The position numbers were made by a program, and so were the translations under genes. A stretch of 64,000 bases of DNA from an uncultured Pseudodesulfovibrio sp. (GTDB lineage Bacteria > Desulfobacterota > Desulfovibrionia > Desulfovibrionales > Desulfovibrionaceae), in the NCBI RefSeq assembly GCF_963664965.1, contig NZ_OY761823.1:2560001-2624000 (forward strand), given 5' to 3'. Under the pieces are notes generated by a model that worked only from the letters and a program-made list of their open reading frames with translations, made no database searches and was not told the DNA's origin. Shown here one piece after another: positions 33,436-43,437 of this stretch; positions within the stretch are counted from its first letter, which is position 1, and the number at the start of each line of letters is the position of its first letter.

Positions 33436-35118
33436 TTAGCGAGTCAGCTTGCGGAACTTGATCCGATGCGGCTGATCGGCATCCACGCCGAGACGCTTTT
33501 TCCTGTCCTTCACGTAATCACTGTAGTTGCCTTCGAGGAAGACAACCTTTGAATCACCTTCAAAGGCAATAATGTGTGTGGCGACTCGGTCAAGGAACCA
33601 GCGATCATGGCTAATGACCAACACACAGCCAGCAAAGTTTTCCAGACCGTCCTCAAGGGCACGCATGGTGTTCACATCAAGATCGTTAGTCGGTTCGTCA
33701 AGCAGTAGGACGTTAGCACCGGACTTAAGCATCTGGGCCATATGCACACGATTGCGCTCACCACCGGACAGCACGTCCACCGGCTTCTGCTGGTCCTGAC
33801 CTGCAAAATTAAAACGGGAGCAGTAGGCACGGGCATTGACATCACGCTCGCCGAGCTTGATGAATTCGGCTCCGCCACTGATGATTTCATATACGCTCTT
33901 GCCCGGAGTCAGGGAATCACGGTTCTGGTCGGCATACGCCAGCTCGACGGTCTGACCAATGGTCATGGTACCGGCATCCGGCTGCTCTTCTCCGACAATC
34001 ATCTTGAACAACGTGGATTTACCCGCACCGTTGGGGCCGACAATACCGACAATGGCGTTGGGAGGCAGGATGAAATCCATTCCTTCCACCAAAAGCTTGT
34101 CGCCCATGGATTTGGAAACCCCTTCGGCAACCACGACCTGCTTGCCGAGATGCGGTCCCGGCGGAATGTAAATCTGCAAGTCTTCGGCAAGGCGTTCGCT
34201 TTCGTGGCTGATCATGGATTCGTACGCATTGATACGCGCCTTACCCTTGGCTCGACGACCTTTGGGAGACATGCGAATCCATTCAAGTTCGCGCTGCAAA
34301 GTCTTTTGACGGTCAGCCTCGGCCTTTCCTTCCTGAGCCAGACGGTTTTCCTTCTGCTCAAGCCATGAAGAATAATTGCCCTTCCACGGTATACCGCGAC
34401 CGCGATCCAGTTCAAGAATCCATCCGGCAACATTGTCGAGGAAATAGCGGTCATGGGTCACGGCGATAACAGTGCCCGGGAACTGGGCAAGGAATCGCTC
34501 CAGCCATGCCACGGAATCTGCGTCCAAATGGTTGGTCGGTTCGTCCAGCAGCAGAATGTCAGGAGACTGCAACAACAGACGGCACAATGCCACGCGGCGC
34601 TTTTCACCGCCGGAAATAACGGAAACAGGCGTATCCGCAGGCGGACAACGCAGGGAATCCATGGCCATTTCGAGCTTGGAATCAATATCCCACGCACCCT
34701 TGGCATCCATGAGCTCCTGCACCTTGCCCTGACGTTCGATCAGGGCGTCCATTTCCTCGGGTTCCATAGGCTCGGCAAATTTCTCGTTGATCTCGTTGTA
34801 TTCACGGATAATATCCATGACTTCACCGACACCTTCTTCAACGACCTCACGCACGGTGCGCTCTTCATTTACGAGCGGCTCCTGCTCAAGGTATCCGATG
34901 GAATATCCGTCCTTGACCTGAATCTCTCCATCGAATTCGGTATCGACACCAGCAAGAATCTTGAGAAGCGAACTCTTACCGGAACCGTTCAGGCCAAGCA
35001 CGCCGATCTTGGCACCATAAAAATATGAAAGGGATACATTTTTCAGCACTTCCCGCTGACCATGGCGTTTGGTCACCTTGTACATCGAATAGATGATTTT
35101 TTCGGCTTCGTTGCTCAT
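33436..35118 (-). CDS. ettA: Energy-dependent translational throttle protein, ABC-F
   Basis: The product is 560 residues with two soluble ABC domains and no membrane part. Walker A motifs are GLNGSGKSS and GPNGAGKST, signature motifs ISGGEKRRV and LSGGERNRV, and Walker B ILLLDEPTNHLD and VLLLDEPTNDLD. The arm and linker regions match EttA in size. EttA binds the ribosomal E site and controls the first elongation step according to the ATP/ADP ratio. It is single, convergent with the EAL/GGDEF gene, and the ferritin gene lies upstream in the same direction about 130 bp away. Confidence 0.95.
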   Translation of the reverse strand: MSNEAEKIIYSMYKVTKRHGQREVLKNVSLSYFYGAKIGVLGLNGSGKSSLLKILAGVDTEFDGEIQVKDGYSIGYLEQEPLVNEERTVREVVEEGVGEVMDIIREYNEINEKFAEPMEPEEMDALIERQGKVQELMDAKGAWDIDSKLEMAMDSLRCPPADTPVSVISGGEKRRVALCRLLLQSPDILLLDEPTNHLDADSVAWLERFLAQFPGTVIAVTHDRYFLDNVAGWILELDRGRGIPWKGNYSSWLEQKENRLAQEGKAEADRQKTLQRELEWIRMSPKGRRAKGKARINAYESMISHESERLAEDLQIYIPPGPHLGKQVVVAEGVSKSMGDKLLVEGMDFILPPNAIVGIVGPNGAGKSTLFKMIVGEEQPDAGTMTIGQTVELAYADQNRDSLTPGKSVYEIISGGAEFIKLGERDVNARAYCSRFNFAGQDQQKPVDVLSGGERNRVHMAQMLKSGANVLLLDEPTNDLDVNTMRALEDGLENFAGCVLVISHDRWFLDRVATHIIAFEGDSKVVFLEGNYSDYVKDRKKRLGVDADQPHRIKFRKLTR

Positions 35119-35212
35119 TTATTACCTCATAAAGGGGATTTTTTCGTGTGCGAGAGGTGTTGCAAAGTTGCGTTGGTTTGTAAAGCGCAAAACGAAGGGT
35201 AAACCAATGAAA

Positions 35213-35242
35213 AACGGCCGGAGGAAATCCCGTCCGGCCGTT
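35213..35242 (-). terminator. Ferritin gene terminator
   Basis: A 9-bp stem AACGGCCGG/CCGGCCGTT (35213-35221 with 35234-35242) is followed by a T-run on the reverse strand. Confidence 0.8.
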
Positions 35243-35254
35243 GGTTGTTTCTGT

Positions 35255-35761
35255 TTACGCAGCAGTGGGAGCGGTAAAGACGCGCTGCCCGAGGTCGCGG
35301 TCAAGCATGAACAGCCCGCCACCGTCGCCGACCAGCTTCAGCTTGCCGACGATGTCGCCGACACTGTCCTCTTCTTCCACCTGCTCGGCAATAAACCACT
35401 GAAGAAAAATACCGACAGCATGGTTCTTCTCTTCAACGGCGAGGTCGGCAAGGTCGTTGATACGAGCGGTAACGCCCTTTTCATGTGCCAGGGATTCTTC
35501 AAAGGCTTCCAAGGCAGAACCCCAGGAATGCGGCGGCGCATCAATGGTTCCGAGCTTGGCATGTCCGCCCGCCTCGTTGATGTAATCGAAGAACTTCATG
35601 GCATGGAACATTTCTTCCTGATATTGCGCGTACATCCATTTCGAAAAGCCGCCAAGCCCTTCCTGTGCGAAATACGAGGACATGGACAGGTAGATATGAG
35701 CCGAAAAGATTTCCCAATTCATCTGGTCATTGAGTGCTGCTTCCATTTTCTGACTGAGCAT
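35255..35761 (-). CDS. Ferritin
   Basis: The product is about 168 residues from the ATG at 35761, which has AAGGAG about 6 nt upstream; a longer frame has none. The four-helix ferritin fold is clear: a Glu in the first helix (NWEIFSAHIYL), then the E-E-M-F-H-A-M-K iron-site motif, a Glu-Glu pair in the third helix (VEEKNH) and Q-W-F-I-A-E-Q-V-E-E. These residues form the ferroxidase centre that oxidises Fe(II) for storage inside a 24-subunit shell. In anaerobes it also limits oxidative damage. It is a non-haem ferritin of the FtnA type, not a bacterioferritin (no haem Met seen). Confidence 0.92.
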   Translation of the reverse strand: MLSQKMEAALNDQMNWEIFSAHIYLSMSSYFAQEGLGGFSKWMYAQYQEEMFHAMKFFDYINEAGGHAKLGTIDAPPHSWGSALEAFEESLAHEKGVTARINDLADLAVEEKNHAVGIFLQWFIAEQVEEEDSVGDIVGKLKLVGDGGGLFMLDRDLGQRVFTAPTAA

Positions 35762-35938
35762 ATGATCTCCTTTGGTAACATTGATTTTCTGGTCGATATG
35801 GAATTGGTTCCGCAAAGAATACAATGAAACTTCACGGAAGCATTCGCCAAAATCAATCCAGCATTTTTCCATGGGATTTGCAAGATAATGAGAACGATTC
35901 CTGAACTTTTATCAGAAACCAAACATATTTTATGAAAA

Positions 35939-38149
35939 TCAGATGAGACGATTCTGTGAAAACATGGAACGCAGCCTGTGAGCCAGATGTGTACTGCGCT
36001 TGCCGGCGGTCGCGTTATTCAAGCCGATCTGAAAAGCACGTTCGCTTCCGATCATTACCGCCAGTTCTCGAGCACGCGTCAGCCCGGTATACAACAAGTT
36101 CCGCTGCAAAAGCATAAAATGCTGCGTGACGACAGGCATGACCACGGCCTTGTATTCACTACCCTGCGACTTGTGTACGCTGACCGCATATGCCAGACTC
36201 AACTCATCCAGTTCACTGGATTCGATGTGAACATGGTTACCGTCAAACTCAACGAGCATTTCACGGTCATCCGGCTCGATATCCACGATCCAGCCAAGGT
36301 CTCCGTTGAAGATTTCCTTGTCGTAATTGTTCTTGAGCTGAATGACGCGGTCACCCACACGATAGGTCGCAAATTTCCGTTTGATTTCCCTGACTCCCGG
36401 CCCCCCCGGATTCAGGCGCTCCTGCAACACGCCGTTCAACGCCTGTGTACCGACATCCCCCTTGTGCATGGGAGTCAGAACCTGAATATCCCGCAACGGA
36501 TCAAGCCCGTACCGTTCCGGTATCCGGTCACATACGCTGTCCAGAATCAACCGTTGGACCTTTTTCGTGTCATCCTGAGGTATCCAATAGAAATCAGCCT
36601 CAGGGGCCGGACAGGGATGCTGTCTCGGGAACTGCCCGTTGTTGATGCGGTGGGCATTGACGACAATGAAACTCTCCTGCGCCTGCCGGAAAATATGCGT
36701 CAGCACGGAGCACGGGACACGGTGCGAATTGATGAGGTCGCCAAGAATGTTTCCCGGCCCGACACTCGGCAACTGATTCACGTCTCCGACCAGAATCAAC
36801 CGGCAGGTATGGGGCAATGACCGCAGAATCGAGACAAAAAGATGTGCGTCCACCATGCTTGCTTCGTCAATGACTAGCACGTCCGCCTTGAGCTTCTGGT
36901 CTTCGCAATAATGAAAACCGCCGTCAGGTTGATATTGCAGCAAGCGATGGACTGTCAGCGCGGAATGGCCTGTAGCCTCGGACATGCGCTTGGCGGCACG
37001 CCCGGTGGGAGCGGCCTGCTTGATCTTCAGCCCCAACTCCTTGAGTGTGAGCATGATGGCCTTGGTAATGGTCGTTTTACCCGTACCCGGCCCACCAGTA
37101 ATGATAAACACCTTGTTGCTGCATGCTTCGAACACCGCTTCCCGCTGCTCGTCAGATAATTGAAAGCCGAGCTTTTCCTCGACGCGAGGCAAAGTCTTGT
37201 CGATCTTCTTGCGGCTGACAGGTGTCGGGTGGCTGATGAGTTGATACAGGCGCTGTGTAATCTCATTTTCGTGATGGAAAAAATGAATGAGATATACGGC
37301 TTCATCGATTCCCTGCTCAGGCAGGTCTTCAATGCGGATGCGCTTTTTCTCCTCAATGGAATACAACGCGAGTTCCAGCTTATCAAAATCACTGGTATCG
37401 AGCATTTTCGCGACTTCTTCGAGCAATGTTCCCTTGGGTATGAACATATGCCCGCCGCGTTCGCAGGACGACACCAGACTATAGAGAATTGCAGCCTCAA
37501 ACCGCTGTGCACAGTCAGGCGCAAACCCCAATTTCATGGCCATCTGGTCGGCTGTACGAAATCCCACGCCACGAATTTCATACGCGAGTTCGTATGGATT
37601 ATCCCGCAGCTTGCGTTCGGCCTGCGCGCCGTGAAGATGAAATATCTTACCGGCAAAAGTCGTCGGGACATTGTGTGTCTGCAAGAACACGAGCAGATTC
37701 TTGATCTCGCGCTGCCGCCCCCATGACTCGATGATATCCTTCAGCTTGTTCTTGGAAATACCCTTGATTGCAAGAAGCTTATCCGGCTCATCATCAAGGA
37801 CGTCCAACACTGCAACGCCAAACTTTTCAACCAGACGAGTCGCGGTTTTCTCGCCGACCCCCTTGATGGAGGATTGCAAAAAGCGAATAACGCCATTTTC
37901 CGTGGCCGGACGCGCCTCTTCGAAAGTCTTCACCTCAAACTGGCGTCCGAATTTCGGATGAACAGTCCATTTGCCGTGCATGTCCAGGGTGGAACCGGCA
38001 ACCAGTTCCCCCATGATGCCAACAATGGAAATCTGTCCGGGTTCATCTTTTACCCGGACACGCGCAATGGCATAGCCGTTTTCTTTGTTCTGATATATAA
38101 CGGACTGTACTTCTGCGCCTGAAAGATGGGATAATTGATCGTCACTCAT
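35939..38149 (-). CDS. recD2: RecD-like DNA helicase (RecD2)
   Basis: The product is 736 residues. The N-terminal part includes an OB-like fold and helix-hairpin-helix elements (about 70-210; IKGVGEKTATRL and IKGISKNKLKD). The two RecA-like motor domains follow: Walker A GGPGTGKTT (about 350), Walker B VIDEASMVD, and the late motif AYAVSVHKSQGSEY near 660. RecD2 proteins move 5' to 3' on DNA and act outside RecBCD in repair and replication-fork upkeep. The gene starts 19 bp after recR, closing the leftward dnaX-ybaB-recR-recD2 run. Confidence 0.95.
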   Translation of the reverse strand: MSDDQLSHLSGAEVQSVIYQNKENGYAIARVRVKDEPGQISIVGIMGELVAGSTLDMHGKWTVHPKFGRQFEVKTFEEARPATENGVIRFLQSSIKGVGEKTATRLVEKFGVAVLDVLDDEPDKLLAIKGISKNKLKDIIESWGRQREIKNLLVFLQTHNVPTTFAGKIFHLHGAQAERKLRDNPYELAYEIRGVGFRTADQMAMKLGFAPDCAQRFEAAILYSLVSSCERGGHMFIPKGTLLEEVAKMLDTSDFDKLELALYSIEEKKRIRIEDLPEQGIDEAVYLIHFFHHENEITQRLYQLISHPTPVSRKKIDKTLPRVEEKLGFQLSDEQREAVFEACSNKVFIITGGPGTGKTTITKAIMLTLKELGLKIKQAAPTGRAAKRMSEATGHSALTVHRLLQYQPDGGFHYCEDQKLKADVLVIDEASMVDAHLFVSILRSLPHTCRLILVGDVNQLPSVGPGNILGDLINSHRVPCSVLTHIFRQAQESFIVVNAHRINNGQFPRQHPCPAPEADFYWIPQDDTKKVQRLILDSVCDRIPERYGLDPLRDIQVLTPMHKGDVGTQALNGVLQERLNPGGPGVREIKRKFATYRVGDRVIQLKNNYDKEIFNGDLGWIVDIEPDDREMLVEFDGNHVHIESSELDELSLAYAVSVHKSQGSEYKAVVMPVVTQHFMLLQRNLLYTGLTRARELAVMIGSERAFQIGLNNATAGKRSTHLAHRLRSMFSQNRLI

Positions 38150-38168
38150 GAATTTTTCGTTTGGTCGC

Positions 38169-38774
38169 CTAGACTTTCTGTCTATGGACCAGAGACTGTT
38201 TCAGAGTCTCCTTATCCATGAACTTGACTTCAGCACCGATGGGGATGCCCTGCGCCAGACGACTGACACGCACATCCGGATAATCGCGCTCTACCAGATT
38301 TTTCACGTATGAGGCGGTAGATTCGGCATCAAGTGTCGCACCGAGCGCCAAAATCAATTCGGACACACGCCCGCTGCCGAGATGCCTTTTCAGGCGTTCG
38401 ACTTCGAGATGCCCCGGCTCAATACCGTCCAACGGAGAAAGCAGTCCTCCCAGCACGAGATAGCGGCCTTTGTAAATGCCCATGTTTTCCATTGCCAACA
38501 AAGCGTCCCATTCCGGGACAAGGCACAGCTGGTCGGTATCGCGGGTCGGGTCGGCGCAGATGGAACAGGGACTCGACTCGGCAAGGCAGGCACACTCGTC
38601 GCACAAACAGAGATTCTCGCGCAGATCAAGCACAGCCTGCCCGACACCGTTGGCCCGTTCCCGCGGCATCTTGAGTAAAGTCAAGGCGATACGCAACGCG
38701 GATTTCGGACCGATGCCGGGAAGGCTTGAAAGCTGATCTACGACCTCTTTCAGAGGCTTGGGAAGATTTTGCAA
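38169..38774 (-). CDS. recR: Recombination mediator RecR
   Basis: The product is 201 residues: an N-terminal helix-hairpin-helix (LSSLPGIGPKSALRIA), a four-Cys zinc site (CDEC ... CSIC, about 57-72) and a Toprim domain (about 80-175; YLVLGGLLSPLDGI). RecR binds RecF or RecO and helps load RecA on SSB-coated DNA at gaps. It lies between ybaB and recD2 with a 9-bp gap from ybaB, in the usual dnaX-ybaB-recR order. Confidence 0.97.
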   Translation of the reverse strand: MQNLPKPLKEVVDQLSSLPGIGPKSALRIALTLLKMPRERANGVGQAVLDLRENLCLCDECACLAESSPCSICADPTRDTDQLCLVPEWDALLAMENMGIYKGRYLVLGGLLSPLDGIEPGHLEVERLKRHLGSGRVSELILALGATLDAESTASYVKNLVERDYPDVRVSRLAQGIPIGAEVKFMDKETLKQSLVHRQKV

Positions 38775-38783
38775 TGCTACCGC

Positions 38784-39092
38784 CTAGAACATGCCCGGAA
38801 TGCTCAAACCGCCAGTGACCTGCGACAACTCTTCTTCGGACTTTTCCTTGGCCTTCTTGAGAGCTTCGTTCGCTGCGGTCAGCACGAGATCCTGAAGCAT
38901 TTCAACATCACCGGCTTCCATGACGCTGTCTTCAATATTCACTTCGGTCAATTCCTGAGAGCAGGTAGCCTTGACGGTTACCATGCCGCCACCGCTGGAT
39001 GCTTCGACGATCATGTTCTTGAGAGCTTCCTGCTTTTCAGTCATTTTGCGCTGCATCAGCTGAGCCTGACGCACCATTTCTTTCATATTCAT
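38784..39092 (-). CDS. Nucleoid-associated protein YbaB/EbfC
   Basis: The product is 102 residues: a charged N-terminal helix rich in Met, Gln and Lys, a central beta-sheet (VEASSGGGMVTV), and a C-terminal helix with many Lys and Glu. The family forms tweezer-like dimers that bind DNA and shape the nucleoid. It sits 40 bp after dnaX and just before recR, the common bacterial arrangement. Confidence 0.95.
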   Translation of the reverse strand: MNMKEMVRQAQLMQRKMTEKQEALKNMIVEASSGGGMVTVKATCSQELTEVNIEDSVMEAGDVEMLQDLVLTAANEALKKAKEKSEEELSQVTGGLSIPGMF

Positions 39093-39132
39093 TAAAATAT
39101 CTCCTTACAGTCTATGTTTATTGAATCAAGCC

Positions 39133-40983
39133 TTAGTTTCTGGGGCTGACTGACATCAACTGAGCGCTGAAATCCTTTATGATCTTCTGCACTCCCGGAT
39201 GATTTTCAGCCTCTTCCTGAAGCTGTCTGTCCGACTTGCGGACGGCAATATCGCCTGTTTCCACGCGAACTTCAACCATCGGCCCAAAATATTCTCTCGC
39301 CAAACCGTCCAAAGCTGAAAGCGTTTTGTTTTCAGACAGTTGCGAACACTGCATTCTTGACTTGCACGTAATAACCAACTCACTGTCCCCAAGTTTTCCT
39401 TCTGCAAGACGAAGCATGGACACACGCACACCGGCCTGTCCGTTGCGTTCCGTGACGAATTCCAAAAAACCCTTCCAGTTACGCGGACCAGCGGCCTGAG
39501 TTGGTGCAGGAGCAGGCCTTGGAGCAGGCTCCTGTTCAACTGGAGCCTCCGGAGCAGACATGGCTGCGGAAGGCGCACTCTGTCGCTGCGTCGGAGATGG
39601 AACCGACTCGCGGGAGTCCTGCTGGGGCATCGACTGAGCCTGCGGCCGCGGCGGCGGAGACTGCTGCGCCTGCTGAGTCGGCGGTTGCATCTGCTGTGGA
39701 GGGACCTGAGCCTGTGGCGGCGCAAACCGCTGCCCCCCAGACTGATTGTATCCACCACCAGAAGCAGGAGGCGGCCCACCCTGTCGACCACCCTGCTGTC
39801 CACCGAACTGGCCGCCCTGCCCTGTCGGAACAGGACGTTGCGGCGCGGCGTTTCCATTTCCGGGTGCGGAAATCTTCTCCAAATTGATGAGATCCGGCAG
39901 GCTTGTCAGGTTGAGCAGCAGCAGTTCAAGCGCCAAGGCAGGCTCAAGGCTGGTCATGACCTTTTTCTGTCCATCGAGCGTCATCTGCCAACAGGCGTGG
40001 ATGTGCGGAGCTTCAAATTTATTGGCCCAATCCATCCACGATTTTGCTTCCTCACCGGACAGACCGAGTAGACTGAGAGCCTCCTCGCCTGCCTGTCGAA
40101 GCAGAAACATATTGCGCCAGCAGTTGGTCAGTTCGCGCAGGAAAAATCCGAGATCAAGCCCTTGATCAAGCACCTGCCTGAGCACCTGCCCCACAGCAAC
40201 CAGATTGCGGGAATGCATGGCCTCCATAAGCTGAAAGAACACATCCTGTCCGGCAAGTCCGAGGAAGGAGCGGACCCCTTCTTCGCGCAACACGTCCTCA
40301 CCCATGGCAAGGGCCTGTCCGAGCAGAGACATGGAATCGCGCACGCTTCCGGCACCGCGTTTGGCGATAATCTCCAGTGCGCCGGGTTCGAACTGCAACT
40401 CCTCAAGAGTCATGATTTTTTCAAGATGCGCGACAAGTTCCGCCTGCGACAACATCTTGTACGTATAATGCTGGCAACGGCTGATAATGGTGGCCGGGAA
40501 TTTGTGCGGCTCGGTAGTCGCCATGATGAATGTCGCACGCGGCGGCGGCTCCTCAAGAGTCTTGAGAAGCGCATTGAACGCCTGCGTGGTCAGCATGTGT
40601 GCTTCATCAATGATGAAGACCTTGTACCGGCACTCAACCGGTGCATAGCCGATGTCTTCCTTGAGACGTCGGGCATCATCCACACCGTTGTTGGATGCAC
40701 CATCGATCTCGATGACGTCAACGGCCACACCTGCGGTTATCTGCTTGCAATTGGAGCATTCATTACACGGCTCGGCCGTAGGTGCATTGACGCAGTTGAG
40801 CGCCTTGGCAAAAATACGGGCTATGGTCGTCTTGCCGACACCGCGGGTGCCGGAAAAAAGATACGCCGGAGCAATTTTGTCAGATGCGGCAGCACGGGAA
40901 AGAATGGCCTTGATGGCCTGCTGTCCAGCTACGTCGGTGAATGTCTGCGGCCGATACTTGGCTGTAAGATTCGATGTGCTCAT
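39133..40983 (-). CDS. dnaX: DNA polymerase III subunit gamma/tau
   Basis: The product is 616 residues. The clamp-loader AAA+ module has the DnaX start (YRPQTFTDVAGQ), Walker A GTRGVGKTT, a zinc site (four Cys near 65-80), Walker B IDEAHML, sensor-1 ATTEPHK and the SRCQ Arg finger. A clamp-loader collar (about 220-370) leads into a Gln/Pro/Gly-rich linker (about 375-480) and a C-terminal tau-like domain (about 490-616). It loads the sliding clamp and links the polymerase to the helicase. The linker is long and low in complexity. I did not see an obvious A-rich slippery site in the linker for a short gamma form. Confidence 0.95.
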   Translation of the reverse strand: MSTSNLTAKYRPQTFTDVAGQQAIKAILSRAAASDKIAPAYLFSGTRGVGKTTIARIFAKALNCVNAPTAEPCNECSNCKQITAGVAVDVIEIDGASNNGVDDARRLKEDIGYAPVECRYKVFIIDEAHMLTTQAFNALLKTLEEPPPRATFIMATTEPHKFPATIISRCQHYTYKMLSQAELVAHLEKIMTLEELQFEPGALEIIAKRGAGSVRDSMSLLGQALAMGEDVLREEGVRSFLGLAGQDVFFQLMEAMHSRNLVAVGQVLRQVLDQGLDLGFFLRELTNCWRNMFLLRQAGEEALSLLGLSGEEAKSWMDWANKFEAPHIHACWQMTLDGQKKVMTSLEPALALELLLLNLTSLPDLINLEKISAPGNGNAAPQRPVPTGQGGQFGGQQGGRQGGPPPASGGGYNQSGGQRFAPPQAQVPPQQMQPPTQQAQQSPPPRPQAQSMPQQDSRESVPSPTQRQSAPSAAMSAPEAPVEQEPAPRPAPAPTQAAGPRNWKGFLEFVTERNGQAGVRVSMLRLAEGKLGDSELVITCKSRMQCSQLSENKTLSALDGLAREYFGPMVEVRVETGDIAVRKSDRQLQEEAENHPGVQKIIKDFSAQLMSVSPRN

Positions 40984-41043
40984 GGATATGCCTGATGATT
41001 GTGCGCGGCGAGTAAACCCCGTTGAAATAACAAAAGAAAAATA

Positions 41044-41074
41044 GGGAAACCCGACATTCCGCGCCGGATTTCCC
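41044..41074 (-). terminator. Terminator of ilvE
   Basis: GGGAAACCCG pairs with CGGATTTCCC (one mismatch) over 41044-41074, followed on the reverse strand by a T-rich run. It sits between ilvE and dnaX. Confidence 0.65.
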
Positions 41075-41114
41075 TTTTCTTACCAGATGCTGTTCGGATT
41101 TTCTAGACTTTCTA

Positions 41115-42038
41115 TTAAACCGAATAGCGATGGAGCCAGTGCTCGTAGTCTTCGTTTTCGCCCTTGACGATCTTGAAGTATTCGGTCTGGAGCAGCTTGG
41201 CGACAGGACCGGCCTTGCCGTCACCGATCTCACGACGGTCAATGGAACTGATGGGAGTCAATTCGGCTGCCGTACCGGTGAAAAAGACCTCATCGGCGAC
41301 GTAGAGCATGTCACGGGTGATCGGCTCTTCACGCACTTCGTATCCGAGGTCGCCTGCCAAGGTGATGATGGAGTCACGAGTCAGGCCACCCAGCACGCCG
41401 TCGGCGTGGGGAGTGTAGATGACGTCATTCACGACCATGAAGATGTTCTCGCCGGAACCTTCGGAAACGTGACCTGTGGTATCGAGCAGAATGGCTTCGT
41501 CATAACCGTCGCCAACGGCTTCGGTCTTGGCGAGCACGGAGTTGACGTAGTTGCCGCATGCCTTGGACTTGGTCATCATGACATTGACATGGTGCCTGTT
41601 GAAGGTGCTGCACTTGACGGCAATGCCCTTTTCCAGAGCTTCTTCTCCAAGATATGCACCCCAAGGCCAGGTGGCGATGATGGTACGGATCGGGTTGTCA
41701 CCGGGGTGTACACCCATGGCACCTTCGCCGATGAACACCAGCGGACGAACATACGCGCCGGCAAGTTTGTTCAGCTTCAAAGTCTCGACAGCGGCTTCAG
41801 TCAGTTCGGCAGCGGTATAAGGGACTTTGATACCCAGAATTTTGGCGGAATTGACCAGGCGCACCATATGTTCTTCAAGGCGAAACACCTCGGAAGAACC
41901 GTCAGCACACTCGTAGGCACGAATACCTTCGAATACACCGGCACCGTAATGAAGAGTGTGTGTCAGGACGTGGACATTCGCCTCGTCCCAGGGGACCTGT
42001 TTACCGTCAAACCAGATGGTTTCAGACTTCTGGACCAT
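41115..42038 (-). CDS. ilvE: Branched-chain amino acid aminotransferase
   Basis: The product is about 307 residues from the ATG at 42038, which has AAGGAG 8 nt upstream. The fold-type IV PLP pattern is clear: HYGAGVFEGIRAYE near 38-51, the PLP-binding Lys in MTKSKACGNYVNS (about 163), and the C-terminal EVFFTGTAAELTPI. It makes the last step of leucine, isoleucine and valine synthesis, moving an amino group from glutamate to the keto acids. It stands alone. The divergent gene to its right is another aminotransferase. Confidence 0.95.
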   Translation of the reverse strand: MVQKSETIWFDGKQVPWDEANVHVLTHTLHYGAGVFEGIRAYECADGSSEVFRLEEHMVRLVNSAKILGIKVPYTAAELTEAAVETLKLNKLAGAYVRPLVFIGEGAMGVHPGDNPIRTIIATWPWGAYLGEEALEKGIAVKCSTFNRHHVNVMMTKSKACGNYVNSVLAKTEAVGDGYDEAILLDTTGHVSEGSGENIFMVVNDVIYTPHADGVLGGLTRDSIITLAGDLGYEVREEPITRDMLYVADEVFFTGTAAELTPISSIDRREIGDGKAGPVAKLLQTEYFKIVKGENEDYEHWLHRYSV

Positions 42039-42154
42039 GTATGCTGCTCCTTGAAAAATTGGGCATGTTACCGCCATATATGTTGATAGAACATGGAAAG
42101 TAAAAAAAAGTGATCGCAAGGTCAAGTTAGACCGCAAAAAGGGGCAATTTCATT

Positions 42155-42184
42155 TTGACAGGGACATGGTCGCGAGAGTATGTA
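42155..42184 (+). promoter_or_regulatory. Candidate promoter of the amino-acid operon
   Basis: A perfect -35, TTGACA (42155-42160), is followed by weak -10 candidates (TATGTA at 42179-42184, spacing 18). It lies about 40 bp before the alaC-like start. Confidence 0.4.
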
Positions 42185-42223
42185 ATTTAGCTTGCTTTAA
42201 TAAATTTTGTAGGAGTTTCCACC

Positions 42224-43435
42224 ATGTCTAATTTTGCTAGAGTCGATCGACTGCCTCCCTATGTTTTTGCTCAGGTGAATGAACTCAAGATGAAACTGCG
42301 CCACGCGGGCGCGGATATCATCGACCTGGGCATGGGCAACCCCGATGTGCCCACACCGAAGCCTATTCTCGACAAGCTGGCAGAAGCGGCGTACAAGCCC
42401 GGCAACTCCAAGTACTCGGCGTCCAAGGGAATCAAAGGACTTCGCAAGGCCATCTGCGACTGGTATTTCCGTCGCTACGACGTATCCCTTGATCGAAATC
42501 AGGAAGTCTGCGTCACCATGGGAGCCAAGGAAGGCCTCGCTCATCTCGGTCTGGCCATGCTCAGCCCCGGCGATGTCGTCCTCGCGCCGGACCCGGCCTA
42601 CCCCATTCATCCGTATGCCTCAATCATTGCTGGCGCGGATGTCCGCCGTGTGCCCATCGGCCCCGGTCAGGATTTCTTCGAGAACCTTGAAACCGCGGTC
42701 AAGCACACATGGCCCAAGCCCAAGGTGCTGATCATCAACTTCCCCCACAACCCGACGACCCAATGCATTGAGCTGCCCTTCTTCCAGCGCATCGTCGACT
42801 TCGCCAAGGAACACGAGCTGTATGTCATCCATGACCTCGCATATGCAGATTTCGTATTCGACGGCTACACAGCCCCGAGCTTCATGCAGGCTGAAGGCGC
42901 AAAAGACGTCGGCGTGGAATTCTTCTCCATGACCAAAAGCTACTCCATGGCGGGCATGCGTGTCGGCTTCTGCGTCGGTAACCCTGAGATGGTTCAGGCC
43001 CTAACCCGCATCAAGAGCTACCTTGATTATGGTATATACCAGCCCATCCAGATTGCGGCTGCCTGTGCCCTCAACGGAGATCTCGACCCTGAGCCCAAAT
43101 TCACTCAGGACGAAATGGACCAGCACGTCAAGGATATCATGGCTGTCTACGAAGACCGCCGTGACGCCCTGTGTGAAGGCCTGAACCGTATCGGCTGGGA
43201 AGTCACCCCGCCCAAGGCTACCATGTTCCTGTGGGCTCCGATTCCTGAAGAATTCAAGAAAATGGGATCAGTGGAATTCTCCAAAATGCTGCTCAAGGAA
43301 GCAGAGGTTGCGGTTTCTCCCGGCCTCGGGTTCGGCGAATACGGCGATGACCACGTCCGCTTCAGCTTCGTGGAAAACCGTCACCGTACCAATCAGGCTG
43401 TCCGCAACCTGCGTAAATTCTTCTCCAAGGGGTAA
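42224..43435 (+). CDS. Class I/II aminotransferase, AlaC-like
   Basis: The product is 403 residues with AGGAG before the ATG. Fold-type I PLP motifs are present: [11 protein letters not shown] (about 35-45), [10 protein letters not shown], the PNNP-like FPHNPTTQ, and the PLP Lys in [15 protein letters not shown] (about 238). The best fit is AlaC, which makes alanine from pyruvate and glutamate, or the closely related aspartate/LL-diaminopimelate aminotransferases. It is the first of six same-strand genes and only 2 bp before hom, so a role in aspartate-family amino acids is plausible. The substrate cannot be fixed from sequence alone. Confidence 0.88.
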   Translation: MSNFARVDRLPPYVFAQVNELKMKLRHAGADIIDLGMGNPDVPTPKPILDKLAEAAYKPGNSKYSASKGIKGLRKAICDWYFRRYDVSLDRNQEVCVTMGAKEGLAHLGLAMLSPGDVVLAPDPAYPIHPYASIIAGADVRRVPIGPGQDFFENLETAVKHTWPKPKVLIINFPHNPTTQCIELPFFQRIVDFAKEHELYVIHDLAYADFVFDGYTAPSFMQAEGAKDVGVEFFSMTKSYSMAGMRVGFCVGNPEMVQALTRIKSYLDYGIYQPIQIAAACALNGDLDPEPKFTQDEMDQHVKDIMAVYEDRRDALCEGLNRIGWEVTPPKATMFLWAPIPEEFKKMGSVEFSKMLLKEAEVAVSPGLGFGEYGDDHVRFSFVENRHRTNQAVRNLRKFFSKG

Positions 43436-43437
43436 AA

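Noticed and set aside
39550-39850. Programmed frameshift site in dnaX giving a short gamma form
   Set aside because: The linker is rich in Gln and Pro codons and I see no obvious A-rich slippery run with a following hairpin.
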